A stretch of 32,830 nt of DNA from Bradyrhizobium guangdongense (GTDB lineage Bacteria; Pseudomonadota; Alphaproteobacteria; Rhizobiales; Xanthobacteraceae), in the NCBI RefSeq assembly GCF_006483445.1, contig NZ_PPPT01000191.1, positions 1 to 32,830 on the forward strand, given 5' to 3'. The translations under genes were made by a program, and so were the position numbers. Shown in pieces: positions 1-8,358 of this stretch. Each line of letters begins with the position of its first letter. Within the stretch, counting starts at the first letter, position 1. The notes beneath the pieces were generated by a model. It searched no databases. It was not told the DNA's origin and saw only the letters and a program-made list of their open reading frames with translations.

Positions 1-56
1 CCCGGGCATGACGAGTTCGGGGCGCCGACATTCACTCCACACGCACACACAAGCAG

Positions 57-86
57 AATGCGGCGGACGTTTCCGTCCGCCGCATT
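57..86 (-). terminator. Strong hairpin closing the Rieske/PQQ-dehydrogenase operon
   Basis: A perfect 13-bp stem (57-69 pairing with 74-86) closes on a 4-base loop, about 60 bp past the stop of the PQQ dehydrogenase. On the minus strand the stem is followed by CTGCTTGTGT, so the U-tract is poor. It may act as a weak intrinsic terminator or as a 3'-end stabilising hairpin. No gene is visible between 1 and 147. Confidence 0.6.
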
Positions 87-147
87 TGCCGCTCCCCCCT
101 GGCCGCGCCGCTTCCTTCGATCCGCCACCAGGAACTGCTTCAGTACG

Positions 148-1875
148 TCACTTCTTCAGTGCAAACACCCAGACCACGCCGCCTTGCGGCACGTTGGCCT
201 CGATGCCGATGTTGTTGGTCGCGAGCGCGTCCTGGATGCGTTGGGCGTCAACGCCCCAGCCGGACTGGATCGCGATGTATTGCGTGCCGTCCACTTCGTA
301 GGACACCGGCATGCCCATGATGCCGGAGTTCGTCTTCTGCTCCCACAGCAGCTTGCCGCTCTTGGCGTCGAAGGCGCGGAAGTTGCGGTCGTTGGTGCCG
401 CCGGCGAAGACGAGGTCGCCGGCCGTCGCCGTCACCGAGCCGAACAACTGCGACTTCGGGAAGTTGTGCTGCCACACCTTCTTGCCGGTCACGGGGTCCC
501 AGGCCTGGAGCTCGCCAAAGTGATCCGCACCCGGCTTGGCCTTCAACCCGATATCTTCGGGCTTGGTGCCGAGCCAGAGTTCGCCGGGCTTCAGTGCCAC
601 CTTCTCGCCGGTAAAACCGCCGCAGAAGTTTTCGTTGGCGGGAACATAGACGAGCTTGGTCCGCTCGCTATAGGCGGCCGACGGCCAGTCCTTGCCGCCC
701 CACAGCGACGGACAGAACTCGACGCGCTTGCCGATGACCGGCTTGTGCGCGGGATCGACGATCGGACGCCCGCTTTCGGCATCAATGCCCTTCCAGACGT
801 CGTTGGAGACGAAGGGCCAGCCGGCCACGTAGTTGATCTTGGTCGGGGTGCGCTCGAGCACCCAGAAGATCGCATCGCGGCCCGGGTGGATCAGGCTCTT
901 GATGGTGCGGCCGTCGCGCTGAAGGTCGACCAGGATCGGCGCCTCGACCTCGTCCCAGTCCCACGAGTCGTTCTGGTGGTACTGGTGATGGGTCTTGATC
1001 TTGCCGGTGTTGGGATCGAGCGCCAGCACGGACGAGGTATAGAGGTTGTCGCCGGGATGCGCGTCGCCGGGCCAGGGTGCAGCGTTGCCGACGCCCCAAT
1101 AGATCGTCTTGGTGTCCTTGTCGTAATTGCCGGTCATCCATGCCGAGCCGCCGCCGTTCTTCCAGTCGTCGCCCTGCCAGGTGTCGTGACCGGGCTCGCC
1201 TTCGCCCGGAATAGTGTAGGTCCGCCACAGCTCCTTGCCGTCCTTGGCATCGAAGGCGGCGACGTAACCGCGCACGCCGAGCTCGCCACCGGAGCCGCCG
1301 ACGATGACCTTGCCGTCGATGATGAGCGGCATCAGGGTCATGTACTGGCCCTTCTTGTAGTCCTGGACCTTGGTCTCCCACGCCACCTTGCCGGTCTTGG
1401 CGTCGAGCGCGACGACATAGTCGTCGGTGGTGGCGAGATAGAGCTTGTCCTCCCACAGGCCGACCCCGCGGCTGGTCGGATGCAACTGGAAGAGATCGTC
1501 GGGGAGCTGCCGCTTGTAGCGCCAGTACTCGTCGCCGGTCTTGGCATTGAGCGCAATCACCTGGCCCATCGGGGTCGCGACGAACATCACGCCGTTGTTG
1601 ATGATCGGCGGCGCCTCATGGCCCTCGACCACGCCGGTGGCAAAGGTCCACACCGGCGTCAGATTCTGGACGTTGTTGGTGTTGATCTGGTCGAGCGGGC
1701 TATAGCCCTGGCCGTCATAGGTGCGGCGATAGAGCATCCAGTTGCCGGGCTCGGGATTCTCGAGGCGAGCCGAATTCACCGGGCTGTAATTCTCGATCGG
1801 TCCGGCGCTTGCTGCGGTCGAGACGAGGCATGTGAAGGCGACGAAGCCGGACAGGTACCATTGTTTTCTGGTCAT
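148..1875 (-). CDS. PQQ-dependent alcohol dehydrogenase (quinoprotein), lanthanide-type active site
   Basis: A 575-residue periplasmic quinoprotein that oxidises an alcohol and passes electrons to a periplasmic carrier. The start at 1875 has AGGGGAAA just upstream and begins a clear signal peptide (residues 1-24, cut after ASA). The in-frame ATG at 1971 would bury this signal and is rejected. Repeated propeller docking motifs of the AxDxxxGKxxW type are seen (near 108, 157, 208 and later). Metal/PQQ residues appear as GGELGVRG (Glu198), GNAAPW (Asn264) and SWDWDEV, with Asp306 as likely catalytic base and Asp308 two residues on. In known methanol/ethanol dehydrogenases Asp at +2 marks lanthanide enzymes (XoxF, PedH), while Ca enzymes have Ala or Ser. 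The adjacent-cysteine pair of classical methanol dehydrogenases is absent. There is no haem-c motif. It lies 92 bp downstream of a Rieske gene, so co-transcription is likely. The substrate is not predictable. Confidence 0.9.
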   Translation of the reverse strand: MTRKQWYLSGFVAFTCLVSTAASAGPIENYSPVNSARLENPEPGNWMLYRRTYDGQGYSPLDQINTNNVQNLTPVWTFATGVVEGHEAPPIINNGVMFVATPMGQVIALNAKTGDEYWRYKRQLPDDLFQLHPTSRGVGLWEDKLYLATTDDYVVALDAKTGKVAWETKVQDYKKGQYMTLMPLIIDGKVIVGGSGGELGVRGYVAAFDAKDGKELWRTYTIPGEGEPGHDTWQGDDWKNGGGSAWMTGNYDKDTKTIYWGVGNAAPWPGDAHPGDNLYTSSVLALDPNTGKIKTHHQYHQNDSWDWDEVEAPILVDLQRDGRTIKSLIHPGRDAIFWVLERTPTKINYVAGWPFVSNDVWKGIDAESGRPIVDPAHKPVIGKRVEFCPSLWGGKDWPSAAYSERTKLVYVPANENFCGGFTGEKVALKPGELWLGTKPEDIGLKAKPGADHFGELQAWDPVTGKKVWQHNFPKSQLFGSVTATAGDLVFAGGTNDRNFRAFDAKSGKLLWEQKTNSGIMGMPVSYEVDGTQYIAIQSGWGVDAQRIQDALATNNIGIEANVPQGGVVWVFALKK

Positions 1876-1904
1876 CGACGTTTCCCCTTTTGATTCATCC
1901 GTTT

Positions 1905-1933
1905 TGAATTCTTGTCGGTCTGAATTCTTGTCG
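1905..1933. repeat. 13-bp direct repeat in the PQQ-dehydrogenase leader
   Basis: TGAATTCTTGTCG occurs at 1905-1917 and again at 1921-1933, a 16-bp period, between the Rieske stop and the PQQ-dehydrogenase ribosome binding site. It may be a replication-slippage duplication or a pair of protein sites; the sequence does not tell which. Confidence 0.7.
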
Positions 1934-1967
1934 TGCTTCCGGCGCGGGGGCGACCCGCGGCGTGCGG

Positions 1968-2624
1968 TCATCCTGGCTGCTGGCCACCTACCTTTCCGAT
2001 GAAGCTGCCGGCGATCGTCAGCGCGCCATCATTCAAGGCGAGCGGCAGCGCGGCGAGTCGGCGCGGCGCGGGTCCGAACACGACCTGCGCGCCCTTGCGG
2101 GGATCGTATTCGGAGTTGTGGCACATGCACTTGAACACATCCTTGTCGCCGACATCGCTCTTGACCCAGGCGGTGACGGGACAGCCGGCATGCGAGCAGA
2201 TCGCCGAATAGGCAATGACGCCGTCCTGCGCCCGCGCGCGCGTCTGCTCGTCGAGGTCGGCGGGATCGAGCCGGATGATCAGGATCTCGTTCAGCCGCGA
2301 ACCACTGCGCACCACCGACGTGCTCGGATCCTTCGGCCAGGCATGCACCGGCGGGCCGCCGACGGGCAGGTCGGCGAGCGTAACGAGCTTGCCTTCGCGA
2401 TCCCCTTCCGACTGCACCAGGAGATCGCCTTTCTTCGGACGCTCGTCGGCGCCGGGCTGTTCCTCGGCTGCAGCGATGTCGCCGGAACTTGCGAGACAGG
2501 CGGTGGAGGCGAGCGCGGCGAGCAGGAGCGATCGCCGCGTCGCGCAGACGCAAGTTGCGGCTTCAGGTTCCGCAGCGCTTTCGGTGGGTTGCGACGATGC
2601 GATGCGGGGATATGAATGCGACAT
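1968..2624 (-). CDS. Periplasmic Rieske [2Fe-2S] protein
   Basis: A 218-residue Rieske-domain protein. Residues CSHAGC (Cys143, His145, Cys148) and CMCH (Cys166, Cys168, His169) match the bc1-type pattern: Cys143/His145/Cys166/His169 as cluster ligands and Cys148-Cys168 as the structural disulfide. The N-terminus has twin arginines (residues 30-31, TRRSLLLAAL) before a hydrophobic stretch, as in Tat-exported or Tat-anchored Rieske proteins. No cytochrome b or c1 gene is adjacent, so it is not part of a normal petABC operon. It precedes the PQQ dehydrogenase on the same strand, which suggests it takes part in electron transfer from that enzyme (inference). The ribosome binding site before 2624 is weak and the exact start is uncertain. 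Confidence 0.85.
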   Translation of the reverse strand: MSHSYPRIASSQPTESAAEPEAATCVCATRRSLLLAALASTACLASSGDIAAAEEQPGADERPKKGDLLVQSEGDREGKLVTLADLPVGGPPVHAWPKDPSTSVVRSGSRLNEILIIRLDPADLDEQTRARAQDGVIAYSAICSHAGCPVTAWVKSDVGDKDVFKCMCHNSEYDPRKGAQVVFGPAPRRLAALPLALNDGALTIAGSFIGKVGGQQPG

Positions 2625-2854
2625 GGCATAAGCTGGCGCCGCAACTCAGCCGAAAAAAAGGCGACACCGGCGCGCCGCAGTGCATCATTTCATATGTGCT
2701 CGTGGAGATTGAATGCAGATTTGCGCAAGCGTCGGCATTTTTTTCGATTGCAACGTCACGACACGCGAACGTCATGATCATTTCGCAGATCAGACTCGAC
2801 GAGTTGGAATTGGTGTGATGCGTCCGCAATCACAGTGTCACCGCCCGCGAAGCT

Positions 2855-3319
2855 CTACGAGCGATAGACGTGGCGCGGCGTCACGATGCGGCCGGCCTGG
2901 GTGCCGGCGGCCATCTCAAAACTGTCAGCGATGCGGCGCGCCTTGTCGATGAACAAATCGGCGGCCGCGGGCGGGCACACCTCACGGGCCGTCTGCTCGA
3001 ACAGATCGAGCCAGCGATCGAAATGATCGCCGACCAGTTTCAATGGCATGTGCGCGCGCATCGGCTGGCCGTGGTAGCGGCCGCTCATCAGCACCACCGA
3101 GGACCAGAAATCCCTGAGCTTGGCGAGATGATCGTCCCAATTCTGCACGACCGCGAAGACCGGACCGAGGAGCGCATCCTCGCGAACGCGCCCGTAGAAC
3201 GTCGTGACGAGTTCCCCGATCATGGCTTCGGTGATCCCGGTGCGCTCGATGACGTCCTGAACCAGAAGGTTCCGCCGCGCTGCCGCCTCTTCGCGGTCGA
3301 TCTTCAGTCGGTCTGACAT
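2855..3319 (-). CDS. Group III truncated haemoglobin
   Basis: A 154-residue globin of the trHb3 class. Phe41-Tyr42 fit positions B9-B10, His64 (WDDHLAKL) fits E7, His90 (MRAHMPL) is the likely proximal F8 haem ligand, and Trp103 (HFDRWLDLF) fits G8. These are the residues conserved in Campylobacter Ctb. The start at 3319 is preceded by GAGAGGA. It lies 21 bp downstream of ccoG on the same strand, so it probably shares the FixK/FNR-type promoter. In the family, proposed roles are nitric oxide or peroxide handling and supply of oxygen to high-affinity oxidases under microaerobiosis; pairing with ccoG favours a microaerobic role (inference). The stretch 2625-2854 upstream of the Rieske gene holds no gene that I can support. 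Confidence 0.9.
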   Translation of the reverse strand: MSDRLKIDREEAAARRNLLVQDVIERTGITEAMIGELVTTFYGRVREDALLGPVFAVVQNWDDHLAKLRDFWSSVVLMSGRYHGQPMRAHMPLKLVGDHFDRWLDLFEQTAREVCPPAAADLFIDKARRIADSFEMAAGTQAGRIVTPRHVYRS

Positions 3320-3340
3320 GGTCCTCTCGTTGCTTTAGGT

Positions 3341-4855
3341 CTACCGCACGACAAACCTGTCGGATGCCGACAGCATTGTTCCGCCGTTCTCATCCCTGGC
3401 GATGAACACGACACTTGTCTCCTGCGGCTTCGCCATGGTCAGGGTGACCCGCAGCGATTCCGATCCATCGGGCTCAACGGCGATGGGAGTTCCATTGTCG
3501 TTGCCGACGATGGACATGACAGCATCTATGCCCTGAATAGCCAAAGTGAAGTGCCGCGTCATCTGCCCCTTGTTGAGGAGCTTGACGGTGTAGGCGTTGC
3601 GGACTGAGCCGTCGGACAGGGTGATCGCGAGGGGATCGCGGTCGTGCAGCACCGCCAGAGCACCGGTCGCGCGCGTGGCCAGCAACAAAGCGAGGGCTGC
3701 GGCAAGGCCGACAGCGACGGCCGTGAGCGCCACCGTCTTCGGCCGCACCAGACGCGTGACGGGAGGCTCGCCGCGGCGTCCGTGCTCGATATTGTCCCAG
3801 CTCTCGAAATCGATCAGGCCGCGCGGCCGGTCGAGCTTTGCCATCACGCTGTCGCAGGCGTCGACGCAGAGCCCGCAATTGATACAGGCGAAATTCGGGC
3901 CCTCGCGGATGTCGATGCCGATCGGGCACACATTGACGCAAAGGCCGCAATCGACGCAGTCGCCGGCCGCCTCGCCCCGTGCGCGCAGGTCGGCGGCCTT
4001 CTTGACCGACATGCGCTGCTCGCCGCGATAATCGCGATAATTGACGGTGAAGGCCTCGGGATCCCAGATCGCCCCTTGAAGCCGCGGCCACGGGCACATG
4101 AAGGTGCAGACCTGCTCGCGCGCGAAGCCCGCGAGGCCATAGGTCGTGCCGGCGAAAACGGCGATCCAGGTCAACGCGGTCACGGATGCCTCACCGCTGG
4201 CGAGCGCGCGAACGAGGCTCGGCGCATCCGTGAAGTAGAAGATCAGCGTGCCGCCGGTGAAAAGCGAGATCAGAATCCAGGCCGTGTGCTTGGCGCCGAT
4301 TTGCATCACCCGAGCGACGCTGAGCGGCGCCTCTATGTTCTTCAAACGCTGCCGGCGATCACCTTCGATCATGCGTTCCACCAAAAGGAACAGATCGGTC
4401 CACACCGTCTGCGGACAGGCAAAGCCGCACCAAATTCGTCCCGCAAGCGCGTTCGCCAGAATCAGGATGACGGAGGCGAGAATGAGGAGGCCGGTGACGA
4501 TGTAGAGATCCTGCGGCCAGATCTCGATAAAGAACGCGTAGAGCCGACCATTCGCAAAATCGAGCAGGACCGCCTGATCTGGCGCATTCGGTCCACGATC
4601 CCAGCGCAGGAACGGCGTGATGTAATACACCGACAGCGTCAGCAGCAGGATCGCCCATTTGATCCGCCGTAGCCGGCCCGACACGGATTGCGGCACCACC
4701 CGCGAGATGCGGTGCGCGGCAACGCGGTTCGCATCCGCTCTCTTCCGCAGGGCCTTGTCGGCATCCGTCCTTTGCAGGGACGCCTCTTGCGGGGCAGCCT
4801 CTTGGGGGGCAGCCTTGGCGCGCGTGCGGGAATGGTCGATGTCGATGACGGTCAT
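3341..4855 (-). CDS. ccoG: CcoG/FixG, cbb3 oxidase copper-assembly ferredoxin
   Basis: A 504-residue polytopic membrane protein with two 4Fe-4S ferredoxin motifs: Cys300/303/306/310 (CVDCGLCVNVCP) and Cys324/327/330/334. Hydrophobic segments lie near 66-82, 116-138, 190-208 and 228-245, with one more before the C-terminal Ig-like periplasmic domain. Additional cysteines appear in WCGFACPQ (143-147) and CTFMCP (250-254). In the family CcoG reduces Cu(II) to Cu(I) for delivery to cbb3-type cytochrome oxidase. The start at 4855 is chosen because the longer reading frame (to 5074) runs through the terminator of the gene before it; residues 16-26 hold a small APQEA repeat. No ccoNOQP or ccoHIS is present here, so this is an orphan copy. 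It heads an operon with the truncated globin. Confidence 0.93.
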   Translation of the reverse strand: MTVIDIDHSRTRAKAAPQEAAPQEASLQRTDADKALRKRADANRVAAHRISRVVPQSVSGRLRRIKWAILLLTLSVYYITPFLRWDRGPNAPDQAVLLDFANGRLYAFFIEIWPQDLYIVTGLLILASVILILANALAGRIWCGFACPQTVWTDLFLLVERMIEGDRRQRLKNIEAPLSVARVMQIGAKHTAWILISLFTGGTLIFYFTDAPSLVRALASGEASVTALTWIAVFAGTTYGLAGFAREQVCTFMCPWPRLQGAIWDPEAFTVNYRDYRGEQRMSVKKAADLRARGEAAGDCVDCGLCVNVCPIGIDIREGPNFACINCGLCVDACDSVMAKLDRPRGLIDFESWDNIEHGRRGEPPVTRLVRPKTVALTAVAVGLAAALALLLATRATGALAVLHDRDPLAITLSDGSVRNAYTVKLLNKGQMTRHFTLAIQGIDAVMSIVGNDNGTPIAVEPDGSESLRVTLTMAKPQETSVVFIARDENGGTMLSASDRFVVR

Positions 4856-4945
4856 CGCTGATACGGCTTGCCTGTCGCCCGGCACGGCGAGAGGCACATT
4901 CCGTCCGCCAGACCAAGATAGTGATGAGTTGTCCCCTACCCGGCC

Positions 4946-4986
4946 ACCATAGGCGCATCGGCCGGTTCTTCTTTGACGGGGCGCAA
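4946..4986 (-). promoter_or_regulatory. FixK/FNR-type box and -10 element for ccoG-globin
   Basis: 4973-4986 reads TTGA-N6-GCAA (reverse: TTGC-N6-TCAA), matching the FixK2 consensus TTG(A/C)-N6-(T/G)CAA known from Bradyrhizobium. On the minus strand TATGGT (4951 to 4946) is centred 31 bp downstream of the box centre, close to the spacing of class II FNR/FixK promoters (box near -41). It lies 118 bp before the ccoG start. Direct sequence match; regulation by FixK2 is inferred. Confidence 0.7.
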
Positions 4987-5031
4987 ACTCCGGAACCAAA
5001 GTGCGTGGTTGGGAGATGCGAGGCAGGCGCC

Positions 5032-5063
5032 AAAAAAAAGCGGTGCCCGCCAGGACACCGCTT
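5032..5063 (-). terminator. Intrinsic terminator of the hydroxybutyryl-CoA dehydrogenase gene
   Basis: On the minus strand AAGCGGTG (5063-5056) pairs with CACCGCTT (5045-5038) around a 10-base loop, and the stem runs into eight T (5039-5032). It sits 33 bp past the stop codon at 5097. It separates this gene from the ccoG promoter and is the clearest rho-independent terminator in the window. Confidence 0.92.
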
Positions 5064-5096
5064 CCTTGGATCAACAGTCACCAGTTGGCGGCAGCG

Positions 5097-5948
5097 TCAC
5101 TTGCTGTAGATGTAGAAACCCTGTCCGGTCTTGCGGCCGAGATGGCCGGCATCGACCATTTCCTTGAGCAGCGGCGCGGGACGATATTTGGGATCGTTGA
5201 AGCCCTTGTAGAAGACTTCCATCACCGAGAGCATGGTGTCGAGGCCGACGAGGTCGGCGAGTGCCAGCGGCCCGATCGGATGGTTGCAGCCGAGCTTCAT
5301 ACCGGCATCGATCTCTTCCGCGCTCGCGATACCTTCCTGGAGCGCGAAGATCGCCTCGTTGATCATCGGGCAGAGGATGCGGTTGACGGCAAAGCCGGGG
5401 CTGTTCTTGGCCGTGATCGCGACCTTGCCGACACGCTTGGCGAAATCCAGCGCCTTGGCGTGGGTGTCGTCGGAGGTCTGCAAGCCCCGGATCAATTCCA
5501 GCAGCGCCATGACCGGCACCGGGTTGAAGAAGTGCATGCCGATGAAGCGATCCGGACGATCGGTCGCAGCCGCGAGCTTGGTGATCGAGATCGACGAGGT
5601 GTTGGTGGCGACCAGCGTGCGCGGCGACAGCGTCGCGCAGAGGTCCTTCAGGATCTTGACCTTCAACTCCTCGTTCTCGGTCGCGGCCTCGATCACGAGG
5701 TCGCAATCGGCAAGCTTGGCCCGGTCGGTCGTCCCGGTGATGCGCTTGAGCGTCGCGTCGCTGTCGGCGGCCGTCATCTTCTCCTTCTTGACCAGGCGGT
5801 CGAGGCTGCCGGCGACGGTGGCCACGCCGCGCGACACGGCGGCATCGGAGATGTCGACCATCACGACCTTCAGGCCGGCCGCCGCGCTGACCTGCGCGAT
5901 GCCGTTCCCCATGGTGCCCGCGCCGATGATGCCAACGGTTTCGATCAT
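5097..5948 (-). CDS. hbdA: 3-hydroxybutyryl-CoA dehydrogenase
   Basis: A 283-residue NAD(P)-dependent dehydrogenase that interconverts acetoacetyl-CoA and 3-hydroxybutyryl-CoA in fatty-acid, butanoate or polyhydroxybutyrate metabolism. The N-terminal Rossmann motif GAGTMG (9-14) is followed by an acidic residue after the second strand (Asp32). The catalytic His139 (GMHFFNP) and Glu151 (LLELIRG) match the family dyad. The C-terminal domain starts with NSPGFAVNRI and ends GRKTGQGFYIYSK, as is typical. The length fits the short bacterial form, so this is not a fused FadB. The start at 5948 has AAGGACGAG upstream; the frame to 6026 adds 26 residues without homology. It is a single gene with its own terminator, divergent from the GGDEF-EAL gene. 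The 6027-6267 gap shows no clear promoter hexamers. Confidence 0.93.
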   Translation of the reverse strand: MIETVGIIGAGTMGNGIAQVSAAAGLKVVMVDISDAAVSRGVATVAGSLDRLVKKEKMTAADSDATLKRITGTTDRAKLADCDLVIEAATENEELKVKILKDLCATLSPRTLVATNTSSISITKLAAATDRPDRFIGMHFFNPVPVMALLELIRGLQTSDDTHAKALDFAKRVGKVAITAKNSPGFAVNRILCPMINEAIFALQEGIASAEEIDAGMKLGCNHPIGPLALADLVGLDTMLSVMEVFYKGFNDPKYRPAPLLKEMVDAGHLGRKTGQGFYIYSK

Positions 5949-6267
5949 AGTCGTCTCGTCCTTCTCGTTGATCGGGCGCAGCCGCTTCTTTAGGCACCGC
6001 ACCCGCTTGAAATCTGAAGCGATCACTCGCCCTCGGATGGCCCCTCAGTAGCAGGACATGACCGCCGCCGATACAGAGCGGCGAGGTGCGTCAAAAACGC
6101 CAATCCCGATTGTAACCTTAACGGGACCTCACCGGGGGCGGCCAGCACAGCAAAATTTGCGGTAGCAAGCAACCGTTTGCAGGCCTGCCTGCCCGACCAT
6201 CTAACGTCGCTTTTACCCGTCCCGTGCATCCTTTGGTCCCGATATTGCGGACTGGGGCTCGTTTTCG

Positions 6268-8277
6268 ATGTTTTTCAATTTGAAGCTTTATCTCGCCGCG
6301 GCGGCGCAGCTCTTTCGCGTGCCGACCGACCCTGACCTGACGCGCGCCCAGTTCGACGCTTTCTCCAAACAGATCCCGCTGCTCTACTTCATCCTGATCA
6401 CCAACTCGGTCGCGGTGGCCTACACCTATGTGCCGCTGGCCCCGGTCTGGCTCAGTGTGATCGTGCCGGCCTTGCTGGTCTCGGTGGCGGGTTTCCGGAC
6501 GTTCTGGTGGCTGCGGCAGCGTCATGTCGTCCGCAGCGACGCCGACATCTTGCGCAATCTGCGCCTCACCAACCGCATCGCCGCACCGATCTCGGCGGGC
6601 TTCGCGGTCTGGGCCTTCTCGCTCTACCCTTACGGTGACGCGTTCGCCAAGAGCCACGTGGCCTTCTACATGGCGGTGACCGTGATCGGCTGCATCTTCA
6701 GCCTGATGCATCTGCGCTCCGCCGCCCTGATCGTGACGCTGGTCGTCGACGTGCCCTATGTGCTGTTCTTCTTTGCCACGGGTGAGCCGACGCTGGAGGC
6801 GATGGCCGTCAACAATCTGCTGGTGACCGGCGCGATGGTCACCGTGCTGGTCATCTACTACCGAGACTTCGCCGACCTCGTCTCCAGCCGCAAATCGCTG
6901 ATCGCGCAGCAGGAGGCGACGCAGGCCCTGTCAGACGAGAATTTCCGCCTCGCCAATCTGGATTCGCTGACAGAGCTGCCGAACCGCCGCCGTTTCTTCG
7001 CGGAGCTGTCGAGCGCTTTCGCCGACGCCGAGCGCCGCAGCGTCCGGCTTGCCGTCGGCATCATCGACCTCGACGGCTTCAAGCCGATCAACGACAATTA
7101 CGGCCATTCGGTCGGCGATCGCGTGCTGATCGAGGCCGGACGCCGGATCCGCGACGTCTGCGAGGGCTTTGCCGCGAACCGCGTGGCCTTTGCCCGCCTC
7201 GGGGGCGACGAGTTCGGGCTCGTGGTGTGCGGCGATCCCGCCGACCAGGACCTGCTCGAACTCGGCCAACGTATCGGCGAACGCGTCAAGCTGCCCTACC
7301 AGATCGACACCGCGCACACCGCGTTGTCCTGCTCGATCGGTTTCGCGGTATTCCCGGAATCCGCGACCGACGCCGAAGCGCTGTACGAATGCGCGGATTA
7401 TTCGCTCTACCACGCCAAGCGCCATATGCGCGGCCGCACCGTGATCTTCTCCAGCGAGCTCGAGGCAGAGATCCGCAGCCGCGGCGTCATCGAAAACCTG
7501 CTGCGGACCTCCGACTTCGCGACCGAGATGCATCTGGTGTTCCAACCGATCGTCGACGCCATGAGCGAGCGCACCAGCGGCTTCGAGGTGCTGTCGCGGT
7601 GGAACAGCCCGCGGCTCGGGCTGGTCTCGCCGGCCGACTTCATCCCGGCTGCCGAACGCATCGGCCTGATCCGGCCCCTGACGCAAGCGCTGCTGGTCCG
7701 CGCGCTGGCCGCGGCCAAGACCTGGCCCGACGACATCCGCGTCTCGTTCAACCTGTCGGCGCACGATGTCTGCGCCTCCGACGGCATCCTGCCGCTGATC
7801 GCGATCATCAACGCCAGCGGCCTGTCGCCGCGCCGTATCGACTTCGAGATCACCGAGACCGCCGTCACTTTCGATTTCACCCGGGCGCAGCAGTCGATCG
7901 CCGCGCTGAAGGCGATGGGCTGCGGCATTTCACTCGACGATTTCGGTACCGGCTATTCCTCGCTCAGCCACGTGCACCGGCTGCCGCTCGACAAGATCAA
8001 GGTCGACCGCAGTTTTGTCGCCGACGTCAACGAGAATCCAGTGAGCCACAAGATCATCAAGTCGCTAACCGGCCTGTGCGCGGACATGGAGATGGCCTGC
8101 GTCGTCGAAGGCGTCGAGACGCGCGCCCAGCTCGACAGCCTGCGGCGCTTGGGTTGCGACTACATCCAGGGCTACTATTTTGCCAAGCCGATGCCGGAAA
8201 GCACGATCGCCGACTACCTCGCCGCTGAGGCAAAACGGCTCGGCGAGGGTGCGCAGCGCGCCAAGATCCCGGCTTGA
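6268..8277 (+). CDS. Membrane GGDEF-EAL protein (cyclic di-GMP synthesis/breakdown)
   Basis: A 669-residue inner-membrane protein. About six hydrophobic segments lie between residues 35 and 198 (roughly 35-54, 60-76, 104-120, 130-150, 152-171, 178-198), forming a membrane sensor of no family I can name. A GGDEF domain follows, with an intact GGDEF at 312-316. The inhibitory I-site RxxD is missing before it (the sequence there is ANRV). The EAL domain has EVL at 440-442, DDFGTGYSSL from 557, KIKVDRSF, VVEGVET and QGYYFAKP, so the metal and catalytic residues of a phosphodiesterase are kept. Both activities look possible. The start has only a weak GGGG upstream. It stands alone, convergent with the chelatase gene; the 8278-8358 gap shows no clear terminator. 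Confidence 0.93.
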   Translation: MFFNLKLYLAAAAQLFRVPTDPDLTRAQFDAFSKQIPLLYFILITNSVAVAYTYVPLAPVWLSVIVPALLVSVAGFRTFWWLRQRHVVRSDADILRNLRLTNRIAAPISAGFAVWAFSLYPYGDAFAKSHVAFYMAVTVIGCIFSLMHLRSAALIVTLVVDVPYVLFFFATGEPTLEAMAVNNLLVTGAMVTVLVIYYRDFADLVSSRKSLIAQQEATQALSDENFRLANLDSLTELPNRRRFFAELSSAFADAERRSVRLAVGIIDLDGFKPINDNYGHSVGDRVLIEAGRRIRDVCEGFAANRVAFARLGGDEFGLVVCGDPADQDLLELGQRIGERVKLPYQIDTAHTALSCSIGFAVFPESATDAEALYECADYSLYHAKRHMRGRTVIFSSELEAEIRSRGVIENLLRTSDFATEMHLVFQPIVDAMSERTSGFEVLSRWNSPRLGLVSPADFIPAAERIGLIRPLTQALLVRALAAAKTWPDDIRVSFNLSAHDVCASDGILPLIAIINASGLSPRRIDFEITETAVTFDFTRAQQSIAALKAMGCGISLDDFGTGYSSLSHVHRLPLDKIKVDRSFVADVNENPVSHKIIKSLTGLCADMEMACVVEGVETRAQLDSLRRLGCDYIQGYYFAKPMPESTIADYLAAEAKRLGEGAQRAKIPA

Positions 8278-8358
8278 GGCTCACGCGCCCTGCCCGGTCC
8301 CTGTCAGTATCCGGCTTAGATTCAACTCCAGGGCAGACGACACAGTCCCAGCCGCCGA

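Noticed and set aside
58..1893. 611-codon open frame on the plus strand
   Set aside because: It is antisense to the PQQ dehydrogenase, has no family motif, and arises from third-position GC bias.
5968..5981. Near-match to a FixK box (TTGA-N6-GCAG) before hbdA
   Set aside because: One conserved base is wrong and it lies only 20 bp before the start codon, overlapping the leader.
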